NCBI GenBank assembly: GCA_938035525.1
Contig: CALHOI010000042.1
Location: 1 to 43,537 of the forward strand
Reading direction: 5' to 3'
Length of the DNA stretch: 43,537 bases
Origin: an uncultured Granulosicoccaceae bacterium
Lineage (GTDB): Bacteria; Pseudomonadota; Gammaproteobacteria; Granulosicoccales; Granulosicoccaceae
The position numbers were made by a program, and so were the translations under genes. Each line of letters starts with the position of its first letter. Within the stretch, counting starts at the first letter, position 1. This document shows positions 24,941 to 33,355 of this stretch, in pieces. Below the pieces are notes generated by a model, which did no database searches, had not been told where the DNA came from, and worked only from the letters and a program-made list of their open reading frames with translations.

Positions 24941-25453
24941 TCAGGGTGTTAGTGCAAAGCGCCAGCTCTGCGCGCCCAGGCCCAGACCTGCGTGTGCTGG
25001 CAACTGAATTTCGACAAACGCACTGCCCTCTGGACCATCGAGCATGTAAGCGCCTTTTTCCAAACCGATGACAGTGGGACGCGGTTGTTCAGGGCTGATA
25101 GGCGCATGAGTCGAGCGTGGGTCATTGATGAAGTCTTTTTCTAGCAGACTGCCGTCACTGGCTGTCCACAACACACCAACTTTAAAATTGTTGCCGCGAA
25201 GTACGTCAGCCAGCACTTTTTTTCTTTCATTGCCTTCACGTAAATGGTCCGAGACAGGTGCGGCATTCTCGGTATTGAGCGCAACCATTTGCAAAAGCCT
25301 GTGACTGTGTTGGTCGTACTCTATGAGTACACGGATGTCGGCCGCCACAGCACTGTTGAACAGACTTAATGCACAGAGCATTGTCGCTTTAAACAAAGTC
25401 TTTTTAAGCATTGTCGGTTCAAACAAAGTCGATTTAATAATGATGCTTCTCAT
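24941..25453 (-). CDS. Small exported protein coupled to the M64 peptidase
   Basis: A 170-aa protein with a signal sequence whose hydrophobic core is MLCALSLFNSAVA, cleaved near VAA. The mature part is beta-rich (IRVLIEYDQHSHRLLQMVAL, VGVLWTASDGSLLEKDFIND, GSAFVEIQLPAHAGLG), with no recognised family. The ATG at 25453 overlaps the peptidase stop in ATGA, a strong sign of translational coupling. For this reason I choose it over internal ATGs at 25411 and 25381. The region before the hydrophobic core contains a 30-bp tandem duplication that lengthens the basic n-region by ten residues. It may be a partner, inhibitor or chaperone of the peptidase (inference from coupling only). Confidence 0.7.
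   Translation of the reverse strand: MRSIIIKSTLFEPTMLKKTLFKATMLCALSLFNSAVAADIRVLIEYDQHSHRLLQMVALNTENAAPVSDHLREGNERKKVLADVLRGNNFKVGVLWTASDGSLLEKDFINDPRSTHAPISPEQPRPTVIGLEKGAYMLDGPEGSAFVEIQLPAHAGLGLGAQSWRFALTP
25379..25438 (-). repeat. 30-bp tandem duplication in a signal-peptide region
   Basis: Copies at 25379-25408 and 25409-25438 share CATTGTCG, AAACAAAGTC and TTTAA blocks at matching positions. They encode the related decapeptides IKSTLFEPTM and LKKTLFKATM. The duplication keeps the frame and adds an extra ATG. Confidence 0.8.
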
Positions 25454-27744
25454 TGAACAACAACAGTCCAGTTCCAGGTAAACACGCCTTGGTGCGGCTC
25501 AGCTTTGCGAATCAGCCCACTGATATCGGTGACTGTCAGCTCTAGCTCGTGGCGCCCGGCCGGCAAGCTTAATTCGATCGAGGGCCGATTACCGCCCGAA
25601 TGCGCGATTAACTGATCACCTAATCGCCACTCCACCAGTTGAATGCTGTCGTCGAACAATGGCACCACCGAGAACTCTGCCGCTTCACCAGCATTCACAT
25701 TAACCAAACGATTGACCGGCGCAATCTCCAACACCGGATTGGTCTTGGAATAAAGACTCAGTGCCCACTGTTCACTGTTTACAGGCCCAAGCTGACCATC
25801 GTAGCTGCGCATCAAACTATCGAGTGTTGGCCGGTAAAAACCATCGGCACGGTAATAAGCCCCTTCAAACACACCAACCTGTGATCGAGTGGACCCCGAT
25901 GTGAGACTGTCGGTGATATTTATCCAGTGGCTCCATGGAACGGCAGCTGGATTATCGTTATTGGAAATATTAGCGAACTGACCCTCAACATAAGAAGGTA
26001 ATCCAGTATCTGGAATGTACCGATCGACGTACTCATCGGCCAGGTCGGCAAAGGAATGCCCCATTTCGTGGAGCGCCACTTCCAGAGCCGCAGTAGACGA
26101 TATAGCGATGTTCTTACCACCACTGCCGCCGTAGCGCTGATCGTTCACCAGCAACACAATTTGCCTGAAATTTGGGTATTCCTCAATCGCCACACTGAAT
26201 ATTTTGGGCTGATCACCGCAAATTACGCGCTGCACGGACATACAGAAATAACCGGTGTTGTACACCGTATTGCGAACGTCCAGATTAATGTTGTCGTCAA
26301 TACCAGAGTCGATAGATGGCGTCTCCACCATATGGATATTCCAGGCCGATAAGTGCGTGCTGATACCAGGATCTGATTCCATTTTTTCAATCAGTGCTTC
26401 AACATCGCCGCGAAACTGTGCCTGTTGGTCGAGTCGGTAACCGTCACCCAGTACCACCAAATGCACACCTGCTCCATCACTGTTTCGACCTCTTAGGGTG
26501 CGACCTCGTCCCGTTGAATTAACCGGATAAAGAGTCAAAGGCACGATTGCTCGCGACACGCGGCCACGTAAATCTGTGGCAACCACAACCAGGTTAACTT
26601 GCGTTACTTCCGGTATATCGTCAGCGATAATGCTAACCACACTGCCCTGCACATCAACACCCAGAAAATCGTTGGGCTCGACCGATATCTTGACCTGATC
26701 GCCGTCCGGGTCGTCTGGATACAGGTTGACGCTGATCAGCTCGCCCGCATCAAGCTCTGAAGGGAACTGGTCAATATTGATGGTTGGCGCATCATTGACG
26801 TCGATAACCTCGATACGCACACCCGATATTTCATGGGACAAGCCAAAGGGGTCAGTGACGCTGAAACGGATATTCTCAAACAGACCCACGTCAGATTGCT
26901 GTGGCGTGCCGCTCAAAATACCAGAGGCGCTATTCAGTGTTAACCAATTTGGCAAATTGACGGCTTGATAGGCAAGCACATCGCCGTCCGGGTCGCTGGC
27001 AAGCAATTGCTCGTTATAACGCTTGCCCTGTTCGGTAACGCGCGCAATATCATTGAATATTATTGGCGCATCATTGACGTTGGTCACTTCAATGAAAACT
27101 GACGCCGCAAGACCCGACTCAATGGCATAGACAAAAGAGTCAGTGCCGAAATAGTCTTGCTCAGGGGCGTAGGTAAATTGCCTGCTACCTCCTGCATGGA
27201 TAACGCTGCCATGCACTGGTGGCGTGACGACAGAGAATCGCTGTTCAGGGTAGGTACCGCCATTGGATTCGCCAATCAGCCCAAACGTACCATCTATTGA
27301 GAGCTCTTCTTCTGTTGCCAGCAGAATCGGCATTGGCGTGGCAACATCCGGAACCTCATCGTCATCAGCCAGCGCAAACCCAGGCGACGCTGCATCGTCA
27401 GAGCCTGCATCGTCAGAACCGGGGCTGTCAGCACCTGCGGCCGCAGAACCCGAATCATCTAATCCTGCGGCATCAGATTCGCCGCTATCGCTGAGGTTGC
27501 CACTTGAGCTTTGTCCGGCAGTGGTTTGCCCTGCAGTACTTTGTTGTGCGGGGTTTTCGCCTGCAACGCCCTGACCGGACGCAGCGGTGCCCTGCACGCC
27601 AGTGCTGCCCGCCGTTTCGCTGGAGTCACCGGAGCAGGAAATCAGTACGGTGGACGCAACAAGCAGAGTGAGCGCGCGTGCAACACGCCCGCACCTATCC
27701 TCGTGCATGCGATGCAATATTTTTTGGAAGTTCGATGAATCCAC
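25450..27744 (-). CDS. M64 (IgA peptidase-like) metallopeptidase lipoprotein with Ig-like domains
   Basis: A 764-aa predicted lipoprotein (VLISCSG, lipid Cys37). A long Gly/Ser/Asp-rich linker (40-130) is followed by three or four Ig/cadherin-like modules to about residue 405, including an He_PIG-type LPNWLTLNSASGILSGTP and DAPTI boundaries. The M64-like catalytic domain starts at HLVVLGDGYRLDQQAQF. Its zinc site is HEMGHSFADLADEY, with His559, Glu560 and His563, and Asp570 as the likely third ligand. A C-terminal PKD/Ig-like domain ends the protein. Known M64 members include the Clostridium ramosum IgA protease; the substrate here is unknown. The start at 27744 could also be 27708. The ATGA overlap with the next gene indicates an operon. 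Confidence 0.85.
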   Translation of the reverse strand: MDSSNFQKILHRMHEDRCGRVARALTLLVASTVLISCSGDSSETAGSTGVQGTAASGQGVAGENPAQQSTAGQTTAGQSSSGNLSDSGESDAAGLDDSGSAAAGADSPGSDDAGSDDAASPGFALADDDEVPDVATPMPILLATEEELSIDGTFGLIGESNGGTYPEQRFSVVTPPVHGSVIHAGGSRQFTYAPEQDYFGTDSFVYAIESGLAASVFIEVTNVNDAPIIFNDIARVTEQGKRYNEQLLASDPDGDVLAYQAVNLPNWLTLNSASGILSGTPQQSDVGLFENIRFSVTDPFGLSHEISGVRIEVIDVNDAPTINIDQFPSELDAGELISVNLYPDDPDGDQVKISVEPNDFLGVDVQGSVVSIIADDIPEVTQVNLVVVATDLRGRVSRAIVPLTLYPVNSTGRGRTLRGRNSDGAGVHLVVLGDGYRLDQQAQFRGDVEALIEKMESDPGISTHLSAWNIHMVETPSIDSGIDDNINLDVRNTVYNTGYFCMSVQRVICGDQPKIFSVAIEEYPNFRQIVLLVNDQRYGGSGGKNIAISSTAALEVALHEMGHSFADLADEYVDRYIPDTGLPSYVEGQFANISNNDNPAAVPWSHWINITDSLTSGSTRSQVGVFEGAYYRADGFYRPTLDSLMRSYDGQLGPVNSEQWALSLYSKTNPVLEIAPVNRLVNVNAGEAAEFSVVPLFDDSIQLVEWRLGDQLIAHSGGNRPSIELSLPAGRHELELTVTDISGLIRKAEPHQGVFTWNWTVVVQ

Positions 27745-27856
27745 TTTTCAAGAACATGTCAGACAGGCACTCAAAGGCCCATAACATATTGTAGACCCAA
27801 AGTTATCACCAAAAGTTTTCCGAAACAGAAACTATTGCGCCATTTATGCATTAAAT

Positions 27857-28714
27857 CTACAGGTCTGCCCGTTCCATCGCAGTTGCAATGTAAACTTTGC
27901 GTAACTGTATGGTAATAGGACCGGGTTTACCGTTGCCGACATCGTCGCCATCAAAATTAACAACCGGCATAACAAACATTGAAGCACTGGTAATGAACGC
28001 CTCCTTTGCCTGTTTAACTTCAGCCACAGTAAATGGCTCTTCAATAACGTCGATGCCAGCTTCTTTTGCAAATTTCAATACTGCCGTTCGGGTTATACCG
28101 GCAAGAATTTCATTACCCAAATGGCGAGTCTTTATAACGTTGTCTGGCGTAACTATATAAGCATTGTTAGATGTGCCTTCAGTGATGAAGTCATCTTCTA
28201 CCATCCAGGCATCATCCGCACCTGCACGCAGAGCCTCTTGCTTGGCCATGCTCGGTGCAAGCAATCCTACCGTTTTAATATCCCGACGTTTCCAGCGCAG
28301 ATCGGGTGTGGAAATGACCTTCAATCCGCTTTTAATTTTAGGGTTGTCGAGTATGTTCTTCGCTTGAGTGAACATCACCAGCGAAGATTCAGAATGCTCG
28401 GGGTACGGGAAATCTCGATCAGCTACCCCGCGCGACACCTGCAAGTACAACAGACCTTCTTTAACACCGTTAAGCTCCAGTAGCTTGTGTTGGGCGGCAA
28501 TAATGTCCTCGTCGCTGCACGGCGCCGCCATGTCCAGCTCGGACAGTGAGCGCGCCAGGCGACGTAAATGGGCTTTGTTATCGACTAACTTGCCATCGAG
28601 TATGGTTGACACTTCATACACCGCATCGGCAAACAGAAAACCTCTGTCCAATACCGAAATTTTTGCGTCCTGCTCGGGCAGAAAATCGCCATTAACGTAA
28701 ATGAGTCTGGTCAT
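27857..28714 (-). CDS. dat: D-amino acid aminotransferase (class IV PLP enzyme)
   Basis: A 285-aa fold-type IV aminotransferase. The start MTRLIYVNGDFLPEQDAKIS, the segment LDRGFLFADAVYEV, the PLP lysine in DIKTVGLL (Lys147) and the cofactor-binding EGTSNNAYIV with Glu179 all fit D-alanine/D-glutamate transaminase. Class IV also includes branched-chain aminotransferase and 4-amino-4-deoxychorismate lyase, but the length and DIK/MAKQEA context favour Dat. A GGAAA ribosome site precedes the ATG. It is 101 bp downstream of the HAD gene on the same strand, so it may be the last gene of the lut operon. D-amino-acid/pyruvate exchange would connect with lactate metabolism (inference). Confidence 0.88.
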   Translation of the reverse strand: MTRLIYVNGDFLPEQDAKISVLDRGFLFADAVYEVSTILDGKLVDNKAHLRRLARSLSELDMAAPCSDEDIIAAQHKLLELNGVKEGLLYLQVSRGVADRDFPYPEHSESSLVMFTQAKNILDNPKIKSGLKVISTPDLRWKRRDIKTVGLLAPSMAKQEALRAGADDAWMVEDDFITEGTSNNAYIVTPDNVIKTRHLGNEILAGITRTAVLKFAKEAGIDVIEEPFTVAEVKQAKEAFITSASMFVMPVVNFDGDDVGNGKPGPITIQLRKVYIATAMERADL

Positions 28715-28815
28715 AGGGTTTCCAAGGCATCGTTAATTCAATGCAGTTTGTTCAGAACGCAGCCGTTCGCAAGCCTGATTTCTTTGCTGTTTACCGGGTT
28801 GTTCTGTTAATTAGT

Positions 28816-29535
28816 TTATGCGCTTAACACACGTTGCAACTCAGGTAATGAGCGTACTTCAAAGTCAGCTCTTTGCACATTATCTGGCCAAGGTGCTTCA
28901 AGCTGGTTAAACCACACGCTCAGCGCACCTGCTTGCTGCGCTCCGAAAACATCGGTTTCGGGATTGTCACCCACGTGCAGCAATTGCCCGGTTTCAATAC
29001 CCAAATTTGCACAACAAGCATCAAACATATGCTTGCTCGGTTTGGGGGGATTATCGATGCTGGCACGTTGTATGTCATTAAAGTAGTGAGCCAGTCCTAT
29101 TTGCGTCAGGTCAGCATTACCATTGGTGATTGCAGCCAGTTGATGAGTTTTACTCAGCGCTTGCAAAATGTCGTGCGTGCCCTCGTACAACACAACCTCA
29201 CTGCGCGCACGATAAAACACACTAAATCCGTCCTCAGCCGAGTGCATATCGTTGCGGTGTGGCCCAATTAATTCTTCAAGAAAGGTTTTGCGCATTAAAG
29301 TTACGTCAGTGCTTAAATGCGGGTGAGTCTTGTACATATCGGCACGCATTCGAGGCATGTCTTCGCGGGAATACTGGGCCGTGATTGCAGGGTAATGCTC
29401 TTCTAACCACTGATATAAAGTTTCTTCGGCTTTGATGATGGCCGGCGCGCAATCCCAGAACGTATCATCCAGATCAAACGACACAGCACGCACCTGTTCT
29501 AGCTGCGCGCTCTGCTGGGCTGTGAGTTTATTCAT
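28816..29535 (-). CDS. HAD-family hydrolase (YjjG-like phosphatase)
   Basis: A 239-aa haloacid-dehalogenase-superfamily protein. Motif I is FDLDDTFWD, with the nucleophile Asp21 and Asp23. Motif II is AAITNGNADL, the motif III Lys lies in KPSKHMFDACC, and motif IV is HVGDNPETDVFGA. The alpha-helical cap after motif I fits subfamily I, as in nucleotidase YjjG or phosphoglycolate phosphatase. The substrate is unknown. The start at 29535 (MNKLTAQQSAQLEQ) overlaps lutC by 8 bp; a longer frame from 29586 lies wholly inside lutC. Its place in the lut operon suggests a role in clearing a phosphorylated by-product (inference). Confidence 0.85.
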   Translation of the reverse strand: MNKLTAQQSAQLEQVRAVSFDLDDTFWDCAPAIIKAEETLYQWLEEHYPAITAQYSREDMPRMRADMYKTHPHLSTDVTLMRKTFLEELIGPHRNDMHSAEDGFSVFYRARSEVVLYEGTHDILQALSKTHQLAAITNGNADLTQIGLAHYFNDIQRASIDNPPKPSKHMFDACCANLGIETGQLLHVGDNPETDVFGAQQAGALSVWFNQLEAPWPDNVQRADFEVRSLPELQRVLSA

Positions 29536-30229
29536 GATCGCTCGCAACCAGCAATACGTGCATGCGTCTTGGCCCATGCGCGCCAAGTTCTATGGTTTGC
29601 TCAATATCACCGGTACGCGATGGCCCCGTAACCAGATTAACCGCTCGCGGTAGCGTTGAGAGCTTACGCATTTGGGCCCAGACATCGTCGAGGCCAGCGA
29701 CAATTTGAGACTCGTGTAAAACCACAATATGGTTTTCAGGCAAAAAATTGAGCGTGCTGGGCGAATCGGGACCACTGTCCAGTGCAATGCTGCCAGTTTC
29801 GGCCACGCCATTCATGGCCGTGGTCACGCTGGTTGCCTCGGTACCGGTTGCCGGACCAATATGCACATCGGCTGGCCAGTTCAGGGCATGTAGCGAAGGA
29901 GAAACACTTAAGCCGCCATCAATGTCATGCTCTTGCAAATACCAGTTAACCGCTTCAACAACATCGTCGCGCGTCTGCAAGCGGACAACACTCATTTGCA
30001 CGGCTTCCATCTTTTTTATAAGTGTCTCGGTTAAGTCTTGTGGTTGAGCGGGTTGAGTCAGGCGCGTCGGTTGCGTTATGCGCGCCTGAACCTCTTGAGG
30101 CATCTGCGCTATTACATCTGGCCACGACATGACACCTGGCAAAGGTATGGACCCCTGACTTACAGGCTGGCTGGTATCTCGACCGCAAGCCGCTTTGACC
30201 CGACCTAATATGGCTTCGCGCGCGCTCAT
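29528..30229 (-). CDS. lutC: LutC/YkgG LUD-domain lactate utilization protein
   Basis: A 233-aa protein of the LUD (LutC/YkgG) family. Family marks are MSAREAILGRVKAA at the N-terminus, NGVAETGSIALDSGPDSPS and HIVVLHESQIV in the middle, and TGPSRTGDIEQTIELGAHGP near the C-terminus. LutABC together oxidise L-lactate to pyruvate using Fe-S subunits LutA and LutB. The ATG overlaps the lutB stop by 4 bp (ATGA). The chain is complete and all conserved blocks are present. Confidence 0.93.
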   Translation of the reverse strand: MSAREAILGRVKAACGRDTSQPVSQGSIPLPGVMSWPDVIAQMPQEVQARITQPTRLTQPAQPQDLTETLIKKMEAVQMSVVRLQTRDDVVEAVNWYLQEHDIDGGLSVSPSLHALNWPADVHIGPATGTEATSVTTAMNGVAETGSIALDSGPDSPSTLNFLPENHIVVLHESQIVAGLDDVWAQMRKLSTLPRAVNLVTGPSRTGDIEQTIELGAHGPRRMHVLLVASDHE

Positions 30230-31719
30230 GGTTTTTTCTCTGTTTTCTGACCGGTTGGCTGACCGGTTGGCTGGTTGGTTGGCTGGTTGGTTGGCTGGTT
30301 GGTTTTCAGGGACTGTTTGTGTAATTCCATGAATGTCGATGCGGCTTGCGGGGCCGGTAAATCACGACTTTGCGTCCAACCCCCTGCCAGCGGCATTGTT
30401 TTGAATCTACCTCGACCTTTGCCTAACGTATATAAAACCTTGTTGATTGCACGACTCACAAGACGATACGCACGCGGACGCTTAGCCAGGCTGGCCCAGG
30501 CGGAGATACCGTAACGCGCACTGGGTGACATTAGCTGCCGCTCAAAGGTGGCTTGCCGGTGTTTTCGCAACAATGACGGCAGCGGAATACTCATGGGGCA
30601 AACGTCGGCGCATCGCCCATTTAAAGTACAGGCATGTGGCAGGTCTGGCGCGTTTTCCAGGCCAACCATCACTGGCGTGACCACCGACCCCATTGGTCCA
30701 GGATAAACCCATCCGTATGCATGTCCACCAACCGCTCCATACACGGGACAATGGTTCATGCAAGCACCACATTTAAAACAGCGCAACATCTCTCGCAGCT
30801 CGCCAGAAAGCATCTCGGTGCGTTTGTTGTCAACCAGCACCACATGGAAATTCTCGGGCCCGTCAGTATCGTCGGCGCGCTTTGGCCCACTCATTAAACT
30901 GGTGTAGTTAGAGAACTCCTGACCGGTGGCACTGCGGGCCAACATGCGCAACAGGGCTGCGGCATCGTTTAAATTTGGTATCACTTTTTCGATACCAACA
31001 ATAACAATTTGGGTACGCGGCAACACGCTGGACAAATCACCGTTACCTTCGTTGGTAACCAAAATATGCTGGCCCGTTTCTGCAATGAGAAAGTTGGCGC
31101 CGGTTATCCCGACATCGGCCGCAATAAATTTATCGCGCAGCACTGTTCTGGCCTCATTAACCAGAGCAGCACGATCAACCAGTTTTTCGGTCAAACCATA
31201 TTGTTGATGATGCTCGTGAAAAAGCTCGGTTACCTGTTCTTTGGTTTTGTGTATTGCCGGCGCAATAATATGACTCGGTGGTTCTTTACCGAGTTGTAAA
31301 ATGTATTCGCCCAAATCGGTTTCCATTGGGGTTATTCCGGCAGCTTCAAGTGCGCCGTTTACATCGGCTTCCTCGCCTACCATGGTTTTGCCTTTGGCCA
31401 CGGTTTTGGCCTGCACTTGTTGACATATATCCACAACAACACTGGCTGCATCGTTTGCGGTTTGTGCCCAGTGAACTTGACCACCATTATTGATCACTGC
31501 TGCTTCGTAGGCCAACAGGTAATGATCAAGATTTTCCAGCACATGATTTTTCATGATGCGCGCATCTTCGCGAATACTGTCCCACTCTGGTAAACCGGCA
31601 ACGGCTGCTGTGCGTTTGCCAATAAAGCCATGCTTGGCAAACTCCATTGCCTGGCGTAAATCCTGGTCTTTTAGCGCATCGGCTGCCGCAGTTTTAAAAT
31701 GAACGGATTTAGTTTCCAT
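30226..31719 (-). CDS. lutB: LutB/YkgF ferredoxin-like lactate utilization protein
   Basis: A 497-aa subunit of the LutABC L-lactate oxidation complex. An N-terminal LUD domain (GEEADVNGALEAAGITPMET, FIAADVGITGANFLIAETG) precedes two [4Fe-4S] motifs, CFKCGACMNHCPVYG and CTLNGRCADVCP, and a DUF3390-like tail. The start joins the lutA stop in TAATG. The last 25 residues are unusual: Asn-Gln-Pro-Thr and Gly-Gln-Pro-Thr tetrapeptides repeated, then a basic end. They are encoded by a 12-bp tandem repeat absent from typical LutB. The repeat preserves frame, so the catalytic part should be intact. Confidence 0.94.
   Translation of the reverse strand: METKSVHFKTAAADALKDQDLRQAMEFAKHGFIGKRTAAVAGLPEWDSIREDARIMKNHVLENLDHYLLAYEAAVINNGGQVHWAQTANDAASVVVDICQQVQAKTVAKGKTMVGEEADVNGALEAAGITPMETDLGEYILQLGKEPPSHIIAPAIHKTKEQVTELFHEHHQQYGLTEKLVDRAALVNEARTVLRDKFIAADVGITGANFLIAETGQHILVTNEGNGDLSSVLPRTQIVIVGIEKVIPNLNDAAALLRMLARSATGQEFSNYTSLMSGPKRADDTDGPENFHVVLVDNKRTEMLSGELREMLRCFKCGACMNHCPVYGAVGGHAYGWVYPGPMGSVVTPVMVGLENAPDLPHACTLNGRCADVCPMSIPLPSLLRKHRQATFERQLMSPSARYGISAWASLAKRPRAYRLVSRAINKVLYTLGKGRGRFKTMPLAGGWTQSRDLPAPQAASTFMELHKQSLKTNQPTNQPTNQPTGQPTGQKTEKKP
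30249..30304 (-). repeat. 12-bp tandem repeats at the lutB 3' end
   Basis: On the plus strand GACCGGTTGGCT occurs twice, then GGTTGGTTGGCT twice, then a partial unit, giving about 4.7 units. They encode repeated N/G-Q-P-T tetrapeptides in LutB, about 20 bp before the lutC start. Slippage would add or remove whole tetrapeptides. Confidence 0.9.
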
Positions 31720-32489
31720 TAAGCATCACCAATCCCGGGGCCTTCGGCCATACCAGCCAAAATTTCTGCAACATGATAAACGCGTACGTCGGCGTTGACG
31801 CGTTTCATTCGGCCGCTGATATTAAGCAAGCAACCCATGTCACCACCGGCCAGTACGCTTGCGCCGCTTTGCTGCACCAATGCTGCTTTATCAGTCACCA
31901 TGCGCTGTGAAATATCCGGAAATTTGACACAGAACGTGCCGCCGAATCCACAACACACATCGGTGTCGTCCATTTCATTAATGGTAAGGCCGTTGACCTT
32001 CGACAACAGTTCGCGAGGCTGCTGCTTTATATTTAATTCGCGCAATCCGGCACAACTGTCGTGATAGGTTAGTGATGCGTTAAAGGTACTGGCTTCTGGA
32101 ACGGCTTTTAGCTCATCAACCAGAAAGGCTGTCAGCTCATAAACCTTTTCGCTGAAGGCTTTTGCTCTTTCGTGCCAATTGCTGTCGTCCACGAAAATGT
32201 CAGGGTAATGATGTTTGAGCATGCCTGCACACGAGCCCGAGGGAGCAACGATGTAATCGAAGTGCTCAAACGCCTCAATCGTTTGTCTGGCAATTGCCAG
32301 TGTCGACTTTTGATCACCGCTGTTGTATGCCGGTTGCCCACAGCAGGTTTGAGATTCGGGCACGCTGACGGTGCAACCACTTTTTTCGAGCAGCGCAATA
32401 GCAGCAAACCCAACGTTGGGTCGGTAAAGGTCAACCAGACACGTAACGAACAAACCGACATGTGGCTTGCTTTTGACTTCAGAATTCAT
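31719..32489 (-). CDS. lutA: LutA/YkgE Fe-S oxidoreductase subunit
   Basis: A 256-aa CCG-domain protein, first gene of the lut operon. Two CCG modules are visible: CLVDLYRPNVGFAAI with SQTCCGQPAYNSGD, and SCAGLREL with DVCCGFGGTFCVKFPDIS. These cysteine blocks bind an Fe-S cluster in LutA/GlpC/HdrB-type subunits. Its final stop overlaps the lutB start by one base. Only 46 bp separate its ATG from the divergent hydrolase start at 32536, so the two promoters must overlap or lie inside the genes. No lactate regulator (LutR/LldR type) or permease is in the window. Confidence 0.93.
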   Translation of the reverse strand: MNSEVKSKPHVGLFVTCLVDLYRPNVGFAAIALLEKSGCTVSVPESQTCCGQPAYNSGDQKSTLAIARQTIEAFEHFDYIVAPSGSCAGMLKHHYPDIFVDDSNWHERAKAFSEKVYELTAFLVDELKAVPEASTFNASLTYHDSCAGLRELNIKQQPRELLSKVNGLTINEMDDTDVCCGFGGTFCVKFPDISQRMVTDKAALVQQSGASVLAGGDMGCLLNISGRMKRVNADVRVYHVAEILAGMAEGPGIGDA

Positions 32490-32535
32490 AAAAACACACC
32501 AACATGACCACCACTATCGCCTCTATACTGATTGT

Positions 32536-33354
32536 ATGCCAACCAGCCCTACACTATACAAAATTCCGAGAACGACTGCCGATGGCAATACACACGCTAT
32601 CACTGTAGAAACCACCAAACCCCACTCTGCAACCCAGCCTACCGTGTTATTTTGCGGCGGTTTTCACTCATCGATGCTTGGCGTCAAAGCACAGTTTCTG
32701 GCTGAGCTGAGCCAGCAACGTGGTTGGGGGTACACAAGGTTTGACTATCAAGGCCACGGACAGTCTGACGGAAAATTCGAGCATTGTTCTCTACACGACT
32801 GGCTAGGCGATACCGTGGCCGTTATTGAGCAGATCAACAAAGCGCCTGAGCATCAGCAAATTATACTGGTGGGTTCTTCAATGGGCGCATGGCTTGCCAG
32901 CAACGTGTTACGTCAACAGGTATCAGGCATTGCCGCTTTTGTCAGCATAGCAGCAGCACCCGATTTTACCCAAAGACTGCTTTGGCCAGCGCTTAGCCAA
33001 AATCAAAAAGCCAGTATCAACCGCGGTGAATGTATTTCCGTACCCAATAGGTACGACGATCAGCATTGGCGCATCAGCAGCACACTGTTTGACAGTGATC
33101 GTGACTTACTGCTGCTGAACGATCACACCAGCATCAATGTTGACATACCAGTGCGCATGCTCCATGGCACAGCCGATGCCGACATACCCTGGGAGTACTC
33201 GCAACTATTGCTGGAGAAGTTCTCATGTGCAAAAGATGCAACGCTGCAGCTGATACGCGGCGCTGACCATCGATTGTCGGATGACTTAAGCTTAAGGCAC
33301 TTAACGGCGGCAGTTGATGATGCAGTAAACACAGCCGCGCGCCAGTACCGTTAG
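32536..33354 (+). CDS. ABHD10-like alpha/beta hydrolase
   Basis: A 272-aa serine hydrolase. The nucleophile elbow is GSSMGAW (Ser115), the acid residue lies in LHGTADADIPWEYS and the catalytic His in RGADHRLSD. The oxyanion strand reads TVLFCGGFHSSMLGVKA and is followed by FDYQGHGQSDG. This pattern matches ABHD10 and its bacterial relatives (thioesterase or acyl-glucuronide esterase activity in animals); the bacterial substrate is unknown. I chose the ATG at 32536, because the 23-codon longer frame from 32467 overlaps lutA. It ends 1 bp before the convergent GGDEF-EAL stop. Confidence 0.85.
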   Translation: MPTSPTLYKIPRTTADGNTHAITVETTKPHSATQPTVLFCGGFHSSMLGVKAQFLAELSQQRGWGYTRFDYQGHGQSDGKFEHCSLHDWLGDTVAVIEQINKAPEHQQIILVGSSMGAWLASNVLRQQVSGIAAFVSIAAAPDFTQRLLWPALSQNQKASINRGECISVPNRYDDQHWRISSTLFDSDRDLLLLNDHTSINVDIPVRMLHGTADADIPWEYSQLLLEKFSCAKDATLQLIRGADHRLSDDLSLRHLTAAVDDAVNTAARQYR

Positions 33355-33355
33355 C

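Noticed and set aside
24771..25007. Short plus-strand gene in the 402-bp intergenic region
   Set aside because: No ribosome site, no similarity, and its 3' part overlaps the opposite-strand exported-protein gene.
30249..30304. G/T-rich repeat as a G-quadruplex or telomere-like element
   Set aside because: G runs are only two bases long and the period is 12 bp in frame with LutB; a coding repeat explains it.
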